Below, in pieces: positions 1 through 7,040 of a stretch of 64,000 bases of DNA (position 1 is its first letter; every line of letters begins with the position of its first letter). The position numbers and the translations under genes are program-made. Source of the DNA: an uncultured Eggerthella sp. (GTDB taxonomy: Bacteria > Actinomycetota > Coriobacteriia > Coriobacteriales > Eggerthellaceae); the NCBI GenBank assembly GCA_905203045.1, contig CAJKUH010000012.1, positions 1-64,000 of the forward strand. The letters are read 5' to 3'. The notes under the pieces are model-generated. The model saw only the letters and a list, made by a program, of their open reading frames with translations, had not been told where the DNA came from and made no database searches.

Positions 1-835
1 TCAACAAGTAAGAGGACAAACGCTCAACGTCGGCGCTGCTGATCAGCAACATGATGGCTTCCGCGGTAAGCGCTACCACGCTTGGCGGGATGTTAACCAT
101 GCTGTGGCATACGAAGGCGATGGCAACCAACACGATCATAACCACGCTCTTGTTGAACAGCGACTTGTTCTTGATTGCCTCGTGGGCATGCAGCTCCATG
201 ATGGAAGCCTGCTGCTCGGCAGAAGCGCCCATGTTGCGGCCGTACATCACGTAGAAGATGGCGATGGCGACAACCATGATCATGAGAATTGCCGGGCCGT
301 TGAATTCCAGGAAGTCCATGAAGGTCAGGTTTGCAGCGGAGCCGATCATGATGTTCGGCGGGTCGCCGATGAGCGTTGCCGTACCACCGATGTTGGAAGC
401 CATGATTTCCGTGATGAAGAACGGAACCGGGCTCATTTCCAGCATCTTGCAAACCGTGAAGGTAACCGGGCCGATAAGCAGAACGGTAGTCACGTTGTCC
501 AGGAACGCGGAAAGCACAGCGGTGATAATGCAGAACAGCACCATGATCACCCACGGGTTGCCCTTCGCTATCTTCGCTGTTCTGATGGCGATGTACTCGA
601 ATATGCCCGATTGTTTAACCACGGCCACGAATATCATCATGCCCACCAAGACGCTCAGCGTGCCGAAGTCGATGTGCTCCATGCCGGTATCGAAACTCAA
701 GATACCCGTCAGGATAAGCACAACGGCGCCCGCAAGCGCGGCGACCGTACGGTGGACCTTTTCCGAGATGATCAGCGCGAACACCACAATGAAGATCACT
801 ATTGAAATGATCTGCGGTGTAGTGAATTCAGGCAT
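1..835 (-). CDS. ArsB/NhaD-type ion transporter, 3' end missing (paralog 1)
   Basis: The frame opens with ATG at 835 on the minus strand and is still open at base 1, so the C-terminal third lies outside the window; 278 codons are visible. The product is an integral membrane protein of the ion-transporter (SLC13/ArsB/NhaD) superfamily. The hallmark GGTATLIGDPPNIMIG motif is near residues 150-165, preceded by SAFLDNVTTVLL. Members move Na+/H+, arsenite or dicarboxylates; the substrate here cannot be fixed from sequence. By eye about three quarters of its residues match the complete protein encoded at 1216-2502, so the two are a recent tandem duplication. A Shine-Dalgarno GAGGAG lies just before the start. 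It has its own promoter and a long leader at 836-999. Confidence 0.85.
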   Translation of the reverse strand, partial: MPEFTTPQIISIVIFIVVFALIISEKVHRTVAALAGAVVLILTGILSFDTGMEHIDFGTLSVLVGMMIFVAVVKQSGIFEYIAIRTAKIAKGNPWVIMVLFCIITAVLSAFLDNVTTVLLIGPVTFTVCKMLEMSPVPFFITEIMASNIGGTATLIGDPPNIMIGSAANLTFMDFLEFNGPAILMIMVVAIAIFYVMYGRNMGASAEQQASIMELHAHEAIKNKSLFNKSVVMIVLVAIAFVCHSMVNIPPSVVALTAEAIMLLISSADVERLSSYLL

Positions 836-965
836 ACACATCACTCCTCACTCTTTTCCCGTTTCCTGCAAAACGGACCTTCTCTCTGTTGGGACGCAGG
901 CCCCAATAACCGATGCCATAAAAAAGAAGCCCTCAGGCCTCCTGCACGGCATCGATTTTCCCTTG
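836..965 (-). promoter_or_regulatory. Structured 5' leader of transporter paralog 1, possible riboswitch
   Basis: In RNA sense the leader holds CGATGCC (948-954) and its exact complement GGCATCG (911-917). Between them is a GAGGCC/GGCTTC hairpin followed by six T. A second hairpin TTGGG/CCCAA follows. Blocks GCC-Y-GAGG, TCTTTTTT, TCGGTA and TGGGGC (900-938) recur in the same order in the leader of the paralog at 2503-2642. The U-run TTCTTTT is complementary to AAAAGAG just before the Shine-Dalgarno, so it could mask the ribosome site. Function is inferred; no known riboswitch class is assigned. Confidence 0.45.
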
Positions 966-970
966 TAAGA

Positions 971-999
971 AGGGTACGGCTAGCCTAATTGAGCGTCAA
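971..999 (-). promoter_or_regulatory. Candidate promoter of transporter paralog 1
   Basis: On the minus strand TTGACG (994-999), a 17-base spacer and TACCCT (971-976) resemble a sigma-70 promoter. It lies between the terminator of the upstream paralog (1057-1090) and the start codon at 835, predicting a leader RNA of about 125 bases. The -10 match is only partial. Confidence 0.5.
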
Positions 1000-1056
1000 T
1001 AACGCGTTCACTAAATGCTCGTGAACAACGATTTGAGTTCGGTGGGCGACCCATTC

Positions 1057-1090
1057 AAAAACCAAGCCCCGCCGAAGCGGGGCTTGGTTT
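1057..1090 (-). terminator. Intrinsic terminator after transporter paralog 2
   Basis: A perfect 14-base-pair stem (1059-1072 with 1077-1090) closes on a TTCG loop on the minus strand and ends in a run of T, downstream of the gene ending at 1216. The interval 836-1215 holds this terminator, the promoter and leader of paralog 1, and nothing else recognised. Confidence 0.85.
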
Positions 1091-1215
1091 AAGCGATTAC
1101 AGGCTTACAACTGTCATGCTCTCGTAATCGGACCGCCAGTTGCACTTGTCAGGGGCTTGAGCAGCTGGCAGGTCGTTTCATGCGAACCTTTGCTGTTTGT
1201 CAGAACAGCGAAACG

Positions 1216-2502
1216 TTAAACCAGTACGCAGAAGCGGACAACCAGGTACACGCAGCTGATGGCGGTGAACACCAGCATCAGCGGGAAGCCCACCTTCGTG
1301 TAGTCCATGAAGGTGATGGGATGGCCGTACTTGCCCGAAATGCCGGCAAGTACCACGTTTGCCGAAGCGCCGATGAGCGTGCCGATGCCGCCGATGCAGG
1401 CGCCCAGCGAAACCGCCCACCACAGGGGCATTACGTCCATGCCGGTTGCTTCCATCGTGGTGATGATGGGGATAAGCGTGGCAACCAGCGGGATGTTGTC
1501 CAGGAAGGAAGAGATGATGGCCGATGCCCATACCAGCACGATAAGGGTGATCATCATGTCGCCGCCGGTGATGTCGATAAGCGCGTAGGCCATCATTTCG
1601 ATAACGCCGGTTTCAGCAAGGCCGCCAACTACCACGAACAGGCCGGCGAAGAAGCCGATGGTGGCCCATTCCACGTCCATGAGCGTGTGCTCAACGTCGG
1701 CGCGTCCGATAAGCAGCATGATGGCTGCTGCGGTGAGCGCCACAACGCTCGGCTCGATGTCCAGCGCACCGTGTACCACAAAGGCCAGCGCTACGAGGGC
1801 GATCATAACCACGCTCTTCTTGAACAGCGCCTGGTTCTTGATGGCCTCATGGGCATGAAGCTCCATAACGGATGCCTGCTTTTCGGCGGAAACGCCCATT
1901 TTCTTGCCGTACATGGAATAGAAGATGACCATGGAAACAAGCAGGATGATAAGCACTGCCGGGCCGTTTACTGCCAGGAAGTCGAAGAAGGTAAGGCCGG
2001 TAGCGGAGCCGATCATGATGTTCGGCGGGTCGCCGATGAGCGTCGCCGTGCCGCCAACGTTCGAAGAGATGATTTCCGTAAGGAAGAAGGGAATCGGGTT
2101 GATTTCCAGCATCTTGCATACGGTGTAGGTAACCGGGCCGATAAGCAAAACGGTGGTCACGTTGTCCAAGAACGCGGAAAGAACTGCGGTGATCAGGCAG
2201 AACAGCACCATGATTATCCAGGGGTTGCCCTTTGCCATCTTCGCAGCGCGAATTGCCAAGTATTCGAAGATGCCCGAGTTCTTTACCACGGCAACGAAGA
2301 TCATCATGCCTACCAGCACGCCTAACGTGCCGAAGTCGATGTGTTCTACGCCGTTGTCGAAAGTGAGTACTCCCGACAGGATAAGGGCGACTGCGCCCGC
2401 CAGGGCAGCCGTAGTGCGATGCACTTTTTCGGAAATGATGAGCGCCATCACGACGACGAAGATGACGATCGCGATGATCTGAGCGGTGGTTAAGGCGATC
2501 AT
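1216..2502 (-). CDS. ArsB/NhaD-type ion transporter (paralog 2)
   Basis: A 428-residue, very hydrophobic protein of the SLC13/ArsB/NhaD ion-transporter superfamily, normal in length for a single permease with 10-12 membrane segments. The first half carries FLDNVTTVLLIGP and GGTATLIGDPPNIMIG (about residues 112-170). The second half repeats the pattern with SFLDNIPLVATLIP and GTLIGASANVVLAG, the two inverted repeats expected for this fold. Likely roles are Na+/H+ antiport or anion export; the substrate is not decidable. ATG at 2502 follows a Shine-Dalgarno AGAGAGGAG. A terminator follows at 1090-1057, and the close paralog at 835-1 lies downstream under separate promoter control, so two near-identical pumps are probably regulated independently. 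Confidence 0.88.
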   Translation of the reverse strand: MIALTTAQIIAIVIFVVVMALIISEKVHRTTAALAGAVALILSGVLTFDNGVEHIDFGTLGVLVGMMIFVAVVKNSGIFEYLAIRAAKMAKGNPWIIMVLFCLITAVLSAFLDNVTTVLLIGPVTYTVCKMLEINPIPFFLTEIISSNVGGTATLIGDPPNIMIGSATGLTFFDFLAVNGPAVLIILLVSMVIFYSMYGKKMGVSAEKQASVMELHAHEAIKNQALFKKSVVMIALVALAFVVHGALDIEPSVVALTAAAIMLLIGRADVEHTLMDVEWATIGFFAGLFVVVGGLAETGVIEMMAYALIDITGGDMMITLIVLVWASAIISSFLDNIPLVATLIPIITTMEATGMDVMPLWWAVSLGACIGGIGTLIGASANVVLAGISGKYGHPITFMDYTKVGFPLMLVFTAISCVYLVVRFCVLV

Positions 2503-2673
2503 TCCGTAGTGCTCCTCTCTTTATAAATAGGTGGAACAGATGCGAATTCTCGTCTTGAAGCACAGAGTCCCGGGTAACACACGTCCATTGCGTTAGCAAC
2601 GCCCCACTCTGGCGTACCGACTCCAAAAAAAGATCCTCGGGCAAAGTTACGGGAACTTGCGCGCTTGCGTCAA
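2503..2673 (-). promoter_or_regulatory. Promoter and structured leader of transporter paralog 2
   Basis: TTGACG (2668-2673), an 18-base spacer and TAACTT (2644-2649) form a minus-strand promoter. The leader that follows contains the same ordered blocks as the leader of paralog 1: GAGG, TCTTTTTTT, TCGGTA and TGGGGC (2601-2642). The estimated transcript start is near 2637, so the first bases of the block may lie in the promoter. Hairpins ACGCC/GGCGT and GCGTT/AACGC overlap. The U-run is complementary to AAAGAGA overlapping the Shine-Dalgarno. The interval 2503-3237 also holds the divergent permease promoter; 2674-2859 shows nothing recognised. Confidence 0.45.
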
Positions 2674-2859
2674 GAAGGAAACGGCAAGCGCGCGAAAAAC
2701 GATGAAACCAACGGGAATTGATAGATCACGCCGTCTCATTTGCTTTCGCAATGGTTAGAGAGTTTTTCTATTGCTTGACGAAAAGGTAACGCCGCATGTC
2801 AAAGCAAGAATGGGACGGATTTCCCTTTTTGGGTGATAAATAGTGCATTTTGTATAACT

Positions 2860-2920
2860 TTGACGAATATCATTTGCTAACGCTATATAAAACGTGTTCG
2901 TTATCAATTAGAACATGTTC
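2860..2920 (+). promoter_or_regulatory. Permease promoter with two palindromic operators
   Basis: TTGACG (2860-2865), an 18-base spacer and TATATA (2884-2889) make a good sigma-70 promoter. Immediately after the -10 lies AAACGTGTTC (2890-2899) and, 21 bases on, the perfect palindrome GAACATGTTC (2911-2920). Two sites two helical turns apart at and after the expected transcript start suggest a dimeric repressor. The same palindrome recurs at 4811 and, with one change, at 6967. Confidence 0.6.
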
Positions 2921-3183
2921 ACTCATTGGAGAATAATCGGCCTTGGACTTAAGCGCTGCGCGCTGCCCATCGGGGGATCGGGCATGTGGCGCAACAGTTC
3001 AAAGTAGGGACCATCTTCATGGGATCGAGGAAAGGGGATTTCCGTTTGGCTTAGCCTTTGGGGCGCAAGCTCTAACAGCCAAGTGAAGCAGAACTCTCTT
3101 CAATCTTTCCCCGATCGATTGAAGGCATCAGGCAAGCAAGCGTGCACGTGCGAACCCGATGCAATCAAAGAAGGAGGAGAAAG

Positions 3184-3234
3184 ATGGTCGATTTTATTTT
3201 TGCGCAGGAATGCGCAAGAGGAGAGAGGGGCTAA
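3184..3234 (+). CDS. Putative 16-residue leader peptide before the permease
   Basis: A short frame (MVDFIFAQECARGERG) starts at ATG 3184 behind a strong Shine-Dalgarno AAGGAGGAG and stops three bases before the permease start. Its 3' half holds the hairpin TTGCGCA-GGAA-TGCGCAA (about 3200-3217), with a GNRA-type loop, directly before the purine-rich ribosome site of the permease. This arrangement suggests translational coupling or attenuation. It is too short to be confirmed as a gene from sequence alone. Confidence 0.4.
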   Translation: MVDFIFAQECARGERG

Positions 3235-3237
3235 GCG

Positions 3238-4689
3238 ATGGCTATGCTAAAGCGTGAATACGGCGGTATTCAGCCTTGTTGGAAAGTAGGCGTGTTCCGT
3301 ATTCGTTTACCGTTCATTCACTTCAAGATTTCACCTCCTGAAGTGGTAACCGGCCTGATGAATGCTTGCACTTCGTACGGCGCTCTGGCTGTTCTTATCT
3401 CCACCTTGGGCCTCGACCCGGCGGTGGCATGGGCACTGGTTGTGTTCGAAACGGGTATGTACACCCTGAACTGGCTGCTCGGTGAGCCTTCCATCTGCGG
3501 TTGGATCACCCCTGCAATGGCTATTATCGTTGTGTTCCTGGAATCGCTTGACCCAGGCGTTGCAAGGTTGCAGATGTTAACAGCGATCCAGCTAGAGTTA
3601 GCGTTAATGTTCATAATCTTGGGCGCAACAGGTTTGTCCAAGAAGCTGAACACGCTCATCCCGCCAGCAATTAAAGCTGGTATCGTAATGGGCGCTGGCG
3701 TTAACGCTGTTGCTGTTCGTCTGAAGACCGGCGGCGCTGTAGACACCGTTACCGTTGGTTGCCTCTGCGGCCTGGTAGTTGTGTTCCTGCTCATGTTCTC
3801 CAAGCGTATTCGTAAGTACATGGACACCAACCGCGTAATCGCCGTTCTCGGCAACTACAGCTTCCTGTGGGCTGTTATCGCACTGCTCGTTGCAGGTGGC
3901 TGCGCTGGTGAGTTCAACTTCCAGTGGTCCGGCGAAATCATCAAGGTTCCTGACTTCGGCCTGCTCTTCGCAACCGTTTCGCCCTTGTTCATCGGCTTCG
4001 CTACTGATCCTACTGTTTGGATCTCCGCTCTGCCTTATGCAGTTGTTGCATGGGTTATCGCATACGGCGACTTCATCACCGTTCAGCAGCTCGGTCTTCA
4101 GGCAGCACGTGACGACGAGTACATCGAGTTCGACCCGAACCGCACCAACGTCATCTGCGGCATTCGTAACGCACTCCTGGGTCTCTTCGCTCCGTACCCT
4201 GCACTCGCAGGCCCCCTGTCCGCTCCTTACTGCGTAGCAACCTATGCTCGCTATAAGCAGTCCGGTCGTCAGGGCATGGACTCCATCTATGATGGTTCTG
4301 GTACCAACCTGATCTTCACCGTAGTTGGCCTGTTCGTTTATCCTCTGTACGAGGCATCCCTGGCAGCATCTGCAGCACTCCTCGTAGTCGTACTGCTCAT
4401 CCAAGGTTGGGTATGCGCACAGATCGCCTTCGGTCTGGTACGTGACGACCTTGATAAGGGCATGACAGGCATGATCGCAGGCTTCATCGTAGCCCGCGGC
4501 GGTGGCGTAGGCTTCATCGCAGCTATCGCCCTGTACCTGCTCATCTCCGACAACGACAAGATCCGCGCAGACTACGCTTACAACAAGGAGCTGCAGCGCA
4601 TCGAGGACGAGGAGACAGAGCGCCAGCTGGCAGCACTCCATGCTCGCTTGGAGGCAGCCAAGGCCGGCAAACTGAAGGACGAGAAGTAA
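3238..4689 (+). CDS. Multi-pass permease, candidate aromatic-acid importer
   Basis: A 483-residue membrane protein with about 12 hydrophobic segments and a charged, probably helical tail (last 45 residues, rich in Glu, Lys and Arg). The fold looks like the SLC23/SLC26 (NCS2/BenE) group, but no diagnostic motif is clear, so the family is tentative. It is followed by a strong terminator and then by a gallate-type UbiD decarboxylase and UbiX, and shares the GAACATGTTC operator with them; uptake of a phenolic or aromatic acid is therefore the best guess. ATG at 3238 follows a purine-rich site and sits three bases after a possible leader peptide. Alternatives are a nucleobase or other organic-anion permease. 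Confidence 0.75.
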   Translation: MAMLKREYGGIQPCWKVGVFRIRLPFIHFKISPPEVVTGLMNACTSYGALAVLISTLGLDPAVAWALVVFETGMYTLNWLLGEPSICGWITPAMAIIVVFLESLDPGVARLQMLTAIQLELALMFIILGATGLSKKLNTLIPPAIKAGIVMGAGVNAVAVRLKTGGAVDTVTVGCLCGLVVVFLLMFSKRIRKYMDTNRVIAVLGNYSFLWAVIALLVAGGCAGEFNFQWSGEIIKVPDFGLLFATVSPLFIGFATDPTVWISALPYAVVAWVIAYGDFITVQQLGLQAARDDEYIEFDPNRTNVICGIRNALLGLFAPYPALAGPLSAPYCVATYARYKQSGRQGMDSIYDGSGTNLIFTVVGLFVYPLYEASLAASAALLVVVLLIQGWVCAQIAFGLVRDDLDKGMTGMIAGFIVARGGGVGFIAAIALYLLISDNDKIRADYAYNKELQRIEDEETERQLAALHARLEAAKAGKLKDEK

Positions 4690-4740
4690 CACTTCTTTTC
4701 CCAGAAGGTTTCCAATCCGAAGCATTGGCTTCAAACTTGA

Positions 4741-4776
4741 AAGAGACCGGAGTGCACGCTCCGGTCTCTTTTTTTA
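4741..4776 (+). terminator. Intrinsic terminator after the permease
   Basis: A perfect 12-base-pair stem (4741-4752 with 4759-4770) is followed by a run of eight T, 50 bases after the permease stop codon. Confidence 0.92.
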
Positions 4777-4820
4777 TTGCAGGTTGTACAGGGCTTTCCT
4801 GTACAATCATGAACATGTTC
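4777..4820 (+). promoter_or_regulatory. Promoter and operators of the decarboxylase genes
   Basis: TTGCAG (4777-4782) and TACAAT (4802-4807) form a candidate promoter with a 19-base spacer. It is overlain by a 9-base inverted repeat TTGTACAGG/CCTGTACAA (4784-4792, 4798-4806). The palindrome GAACATGTTC (4811-4820) follows at the expected transcript start, as in the permease promoter. Shine-Dalgarno AAGGAGGG (4823-4830) comes next. Confidence 0.55.
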
Positions 4821-4837
4821 TTAAGGAGGGAGAACCT

Positions 4838-6316
4838 ATGAGCAACAACGTATGCGATCTTCGCAGTGCGCTTGATTTTCTGCGTGATATTCCTGGTCAG
4901 CTGGTGGAAACCGATGTGGAGGTAGACCCTGAAGCAGAGCTTTGCGGCGTGTACCGTCACGTGGGCGCAAGCGGCACCGTGCCGCGTCCTACCAAAGAAG
5001 GACCGGCCATGGTGTTCAACAACGTTAAGGGGCACCCTGGCGCGCGCGTTGCCATTGGCCTGCTTGCCAGCCGCGACAGGGTGGCGAAGCTCCTCGACGC
5101 CGATCCGAAGCGTTTGGGCTTCCTGCTAAACGATGCCGTGCTCAATCCCATTCCCCCGGTGGAAGTGCCGGAAGAAGAAGCGGTGTGTCGTGAGGTGGTG
5201 CATCTTGCCACCGATGAAGGCTTTGATGTGCGTAAGCTGGTTCCGGCACCTACCAACACGCCAGAGGATGCAGGTCCCTACATTACGTTGGGCATGTGCT
5301 ATGCCTCTGACCCGGAAACCCATGTGTCCGACATCACCATCCATCGTTTGTGCCTGCAGGGCCCTGATGAGATTTCGATCTACATGGTTCCTGGCGCCCG
5401 CCATATTGGTACGTTCTACGAAAAAGCCGAAGCGTTGGGCAAGCCGTTGCCTATTTCCATCAGCATTGGCGTCGACCCTGCCATTGAGCTGGCAACGTGC
5501 TTCGAGCCGCCCACCACGCCATTGGGCTATGACGAACTCAATGTTGCCGGCGCCCTGCGCGGCAAGCCAGTGCGCATGGCAAAGTGCCTTACCATCGAAG
5601 AGCGCTGCATCGCCAATGCCGAATACGTGATTGAGGGTGAGATTCTGCCGGGCAAGCGCGTGGCGGAAGACCAGAACACCCATTCAGGCAAGGCCATGCC
5701 GGAGTTTCCCGGCTATACGGGGCCAGCAGTTGCCGAGCTTCCCGTTATCAAGGTGAAAGCGGTAACTACTCGCAAGAATCCCATCATGCAAACTTGCATC
5801 GGCCCTTCCGAGGAACATGTGAGCATGGCGGGTATCCCTACCGAGGCAAGCATCATCCAGATGATAGAAAAGGCCATGCCGGGACGCTTGCAGAACGTGT
5901 ACTGCGCAACGCCAGGTGGCGGCAAGTACATGGCAGTTCTGCAGATTAAAAAGAGCATGCCTTCCGATGAAGGTCGTCAGCGCCAAATGGCCCTGCTGGC
6001 ATTTTCAGCGTTCAGCGAGCTGAAACACGTGTTCTTGGTTGACGAGGACGTTGATCCCTTCGATATCAAAGACGTTCTTTGGGCTATGAACACCCGCTTC
6101 CAGGGAGACGTGGACATCGTCACCATACCTGGCGTACGGTGCCATCCGCTCGACCCGTCGAACGACCCAGCCTGCTCGCCCACCATTCGTGATCATGGCA
6201 TTGCCTGCAAGGTCATCTTCGACTGCACGGTGCCCTACGACCAGAAGGAACGCTTCAAGCGCTGCCACTTCAAGGAAGTCGATCCAAAGCATTGGCTTCC
6301 CGATTTCGAGGAGTAA
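4838..6316 (+). CDS. UbiD-family phenolic acid decarboxylase (gallate/protocatechuate type)
   Basis: A 492-residue UbiD-family protein, a normal length. UbiD enzymes use prenylated FMN to remove CO2 reversibly from aromatic or unsaturated acids. Visible signatures are DPAIELATCFEPPTTP (about 210-225), EYVIEGE (about 260), the AEDQNTHSGKAMPEFPGY stretch (about 278) and IPTEASI (about 330). From memory these resemble LpdC, the gallate decarboxylase of Lactobacillus plantarum, more than UbiD of quinone synthesis. UbiX, which makes the cofactor, follows two bases later. Start ATG 4838 is chosen for the Shine-Dalgarno AAGGAGGG seven bases upstream; an earlier in-frame start at 4784 lies inside the promoter. 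The small third subunit (LpdD) found in some systems is not seen. Substrate is an inference. Confidence 0.88.
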   Translation: MSNNVCDLRSALDFLRDIPGQLVETDVEVDPEAELCGVYRHVGASGTVPRPTKEGPAMVFNNVKGHPGARVAIGLLASRDRVAKLLDADPKRLGFLLNDAVLNPIPPVEVPEEEAVCREVVHLATDEGFDVRKLVPAPTNTPEDAGPYITLGMCYASDPETHVSDITIHRLCLQGPDEISIYMVPGARHIGTFYEKAEALGKPLPISISIGVDPAIELATCFEPPTTPLGYDELNVAGALRGKPVRMAKCLTIEERCIANAEYVIEGEILPGKRVAEDQNTHSGKAMPEFPGYTGPAVAELPVIKVKAVTTRKNPIMQTCIGPSEEHVSMAGIPTEASIIQMIEKAMPGRLQNVYCATPGGGKYMAVLQIKKSMPSDEGRQRQMALLAFSAFSELKHVFLVDEDVDPFDIKDVLWAMNTRFQGDVDIVTIPGVRCHPLDPSNDPACSPTIRDHGIACKVIFDCTVPYDQKERFKRCHFKEVDPKHWLPDFEE

Positions 6317-6318
6317 GC

Positions 6319-6879
6319 GTGGAGCGCATCATTGTGGGCATAAGCGGGGCAAGCGGTACGCATCTGGCATGCCGTTTCATTTCCCAGTTGAAGAAGTACA
6401 CGCAATGCGAAGTGCACGTGGTGGCAACGGAGGGCGCACGGATAACGGCAGGCTTTGAGGAACCTGAGCTATTCGAGCAAGCCCTGCAAAAGGCCGATTT
6501 CGTGCATAACAATGCTTCGATTGGCGAATCAATTGCCAGTGGCACGTTCAAAACGCGGGGGATGGTGGTGGTTCCCTGCAGCATGAAAACAGTTGCGGGC
6601 ATAGCGTGTGGATATACGGACAATCTTTTGCTTCGCGCTGCCGATGTGACGCTGAAGGAACAGCGTCCTTTGGTTCTGGTGGCGCGTGAAACGCCCATGA
6701 ACGCTATTCATCTGCGCAATATGGCTCAGCTGGCAACCGTTCCAGGGGTTACCTTCATGCCGCCCATGATGACGTACTATCACCATCCTGAAACCATTGA
6801 AGATATGGAAGATCAGCTTATTGGCAAGATCTTCGACCGATTTGGGTTGGAATATCCTCCATTCGAGCGGTGGAGCTGA
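6319..6879 (+). CDS. ubiX: Flavin prenyltransferase UbiX
   Basis: A 186-residue member of the UbiX/Pad1 flavin prenyltransferase family, which joins a dimethylallyl group to FMN to make the cofactor of UbiD enzymes. Motifs are VGISGASGTHLA at the N-terminus, SGTFKTRGMVVVPCSMKT near residue 75 and a C-terminal stretch with VTFMPPMMTYYHHP. It starts with GTG at 6319, two bases after the UbiD stop codon and behind GAGGAG, so the two are translationally coupled. This start gives the usual family N-terminus (VERIIVGISGASG). An intrinsic terminator follows. Confidence 0.93.
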   Translation: MERIIVGISGASGTHLACRFISQLKKYTQCEVHVVATEGARITAGFEEPELFEQALQKADFVHNNASIGESIASGTFKTRGMVVVPCSMKTVAGIACGYTDNLLLRAADVTLKEQRPLVLVARETPMNAIHLRNMAQLATVPGVTFMPPMMTYYHHPETIEDMEDQLIGKIFDRFGLEYPPFERWS

Positions 6880-6911
6880 AGGTTTTTGGAGCTCAAATGT
6901 GAAAACGCGTT

Positions 6912-6942
6912 AAACGGGGCATCTTAGGGTGCCCCGTTTTTT
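6912..6942 (+). terminator. Intrinsic terminator after ubiX
   Basis: Stem AAACGGGGCA/TGCCCCGTTT (6912-6921 and 6930-6939) runs into six T, 33 bases after the ubiX stop. Confidence 0.9.
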
Positions 6943-6953
6943 CGTAGCGGGGG

Positions 6954-7005
6954 TATACTCGTTATTGAACATGCTCACAGTTAATGGGGATTAACTATGA
7001 GCATG
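6954..7005 (+). promoter_or_regulatory. -10 box and 36-base palindrome before the haloacetate-dehalogenase-like gene
   Basis: TATACT (6954-6959) is a likely -10 box; no good -35 is visible. GAACATGCTC (6967-6976) follows, a one-base variant of the palindrome found at 2911 and 4811. It also opens a larger inverted repeat with 16-base arms (6970-6985 and 6990-7005), one mismatch and a GGGG centre. The repeat ends 36 bases before the start codon and could be a repressor site, a leader hairpin or both. Confidence 0.5.
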
Positions 7006-7040
7006 ACTGACAACTAAGTCGAGTAAAGGGTAGGGGCCCT

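Noticed and set aside
1180..2325. A 381-codon plus-strand frame opposite the transporter
   Set aside because: His/Asp/Gln-rich, without motifs, overlying a transmembrane protein with clear family signatures on the other strand.
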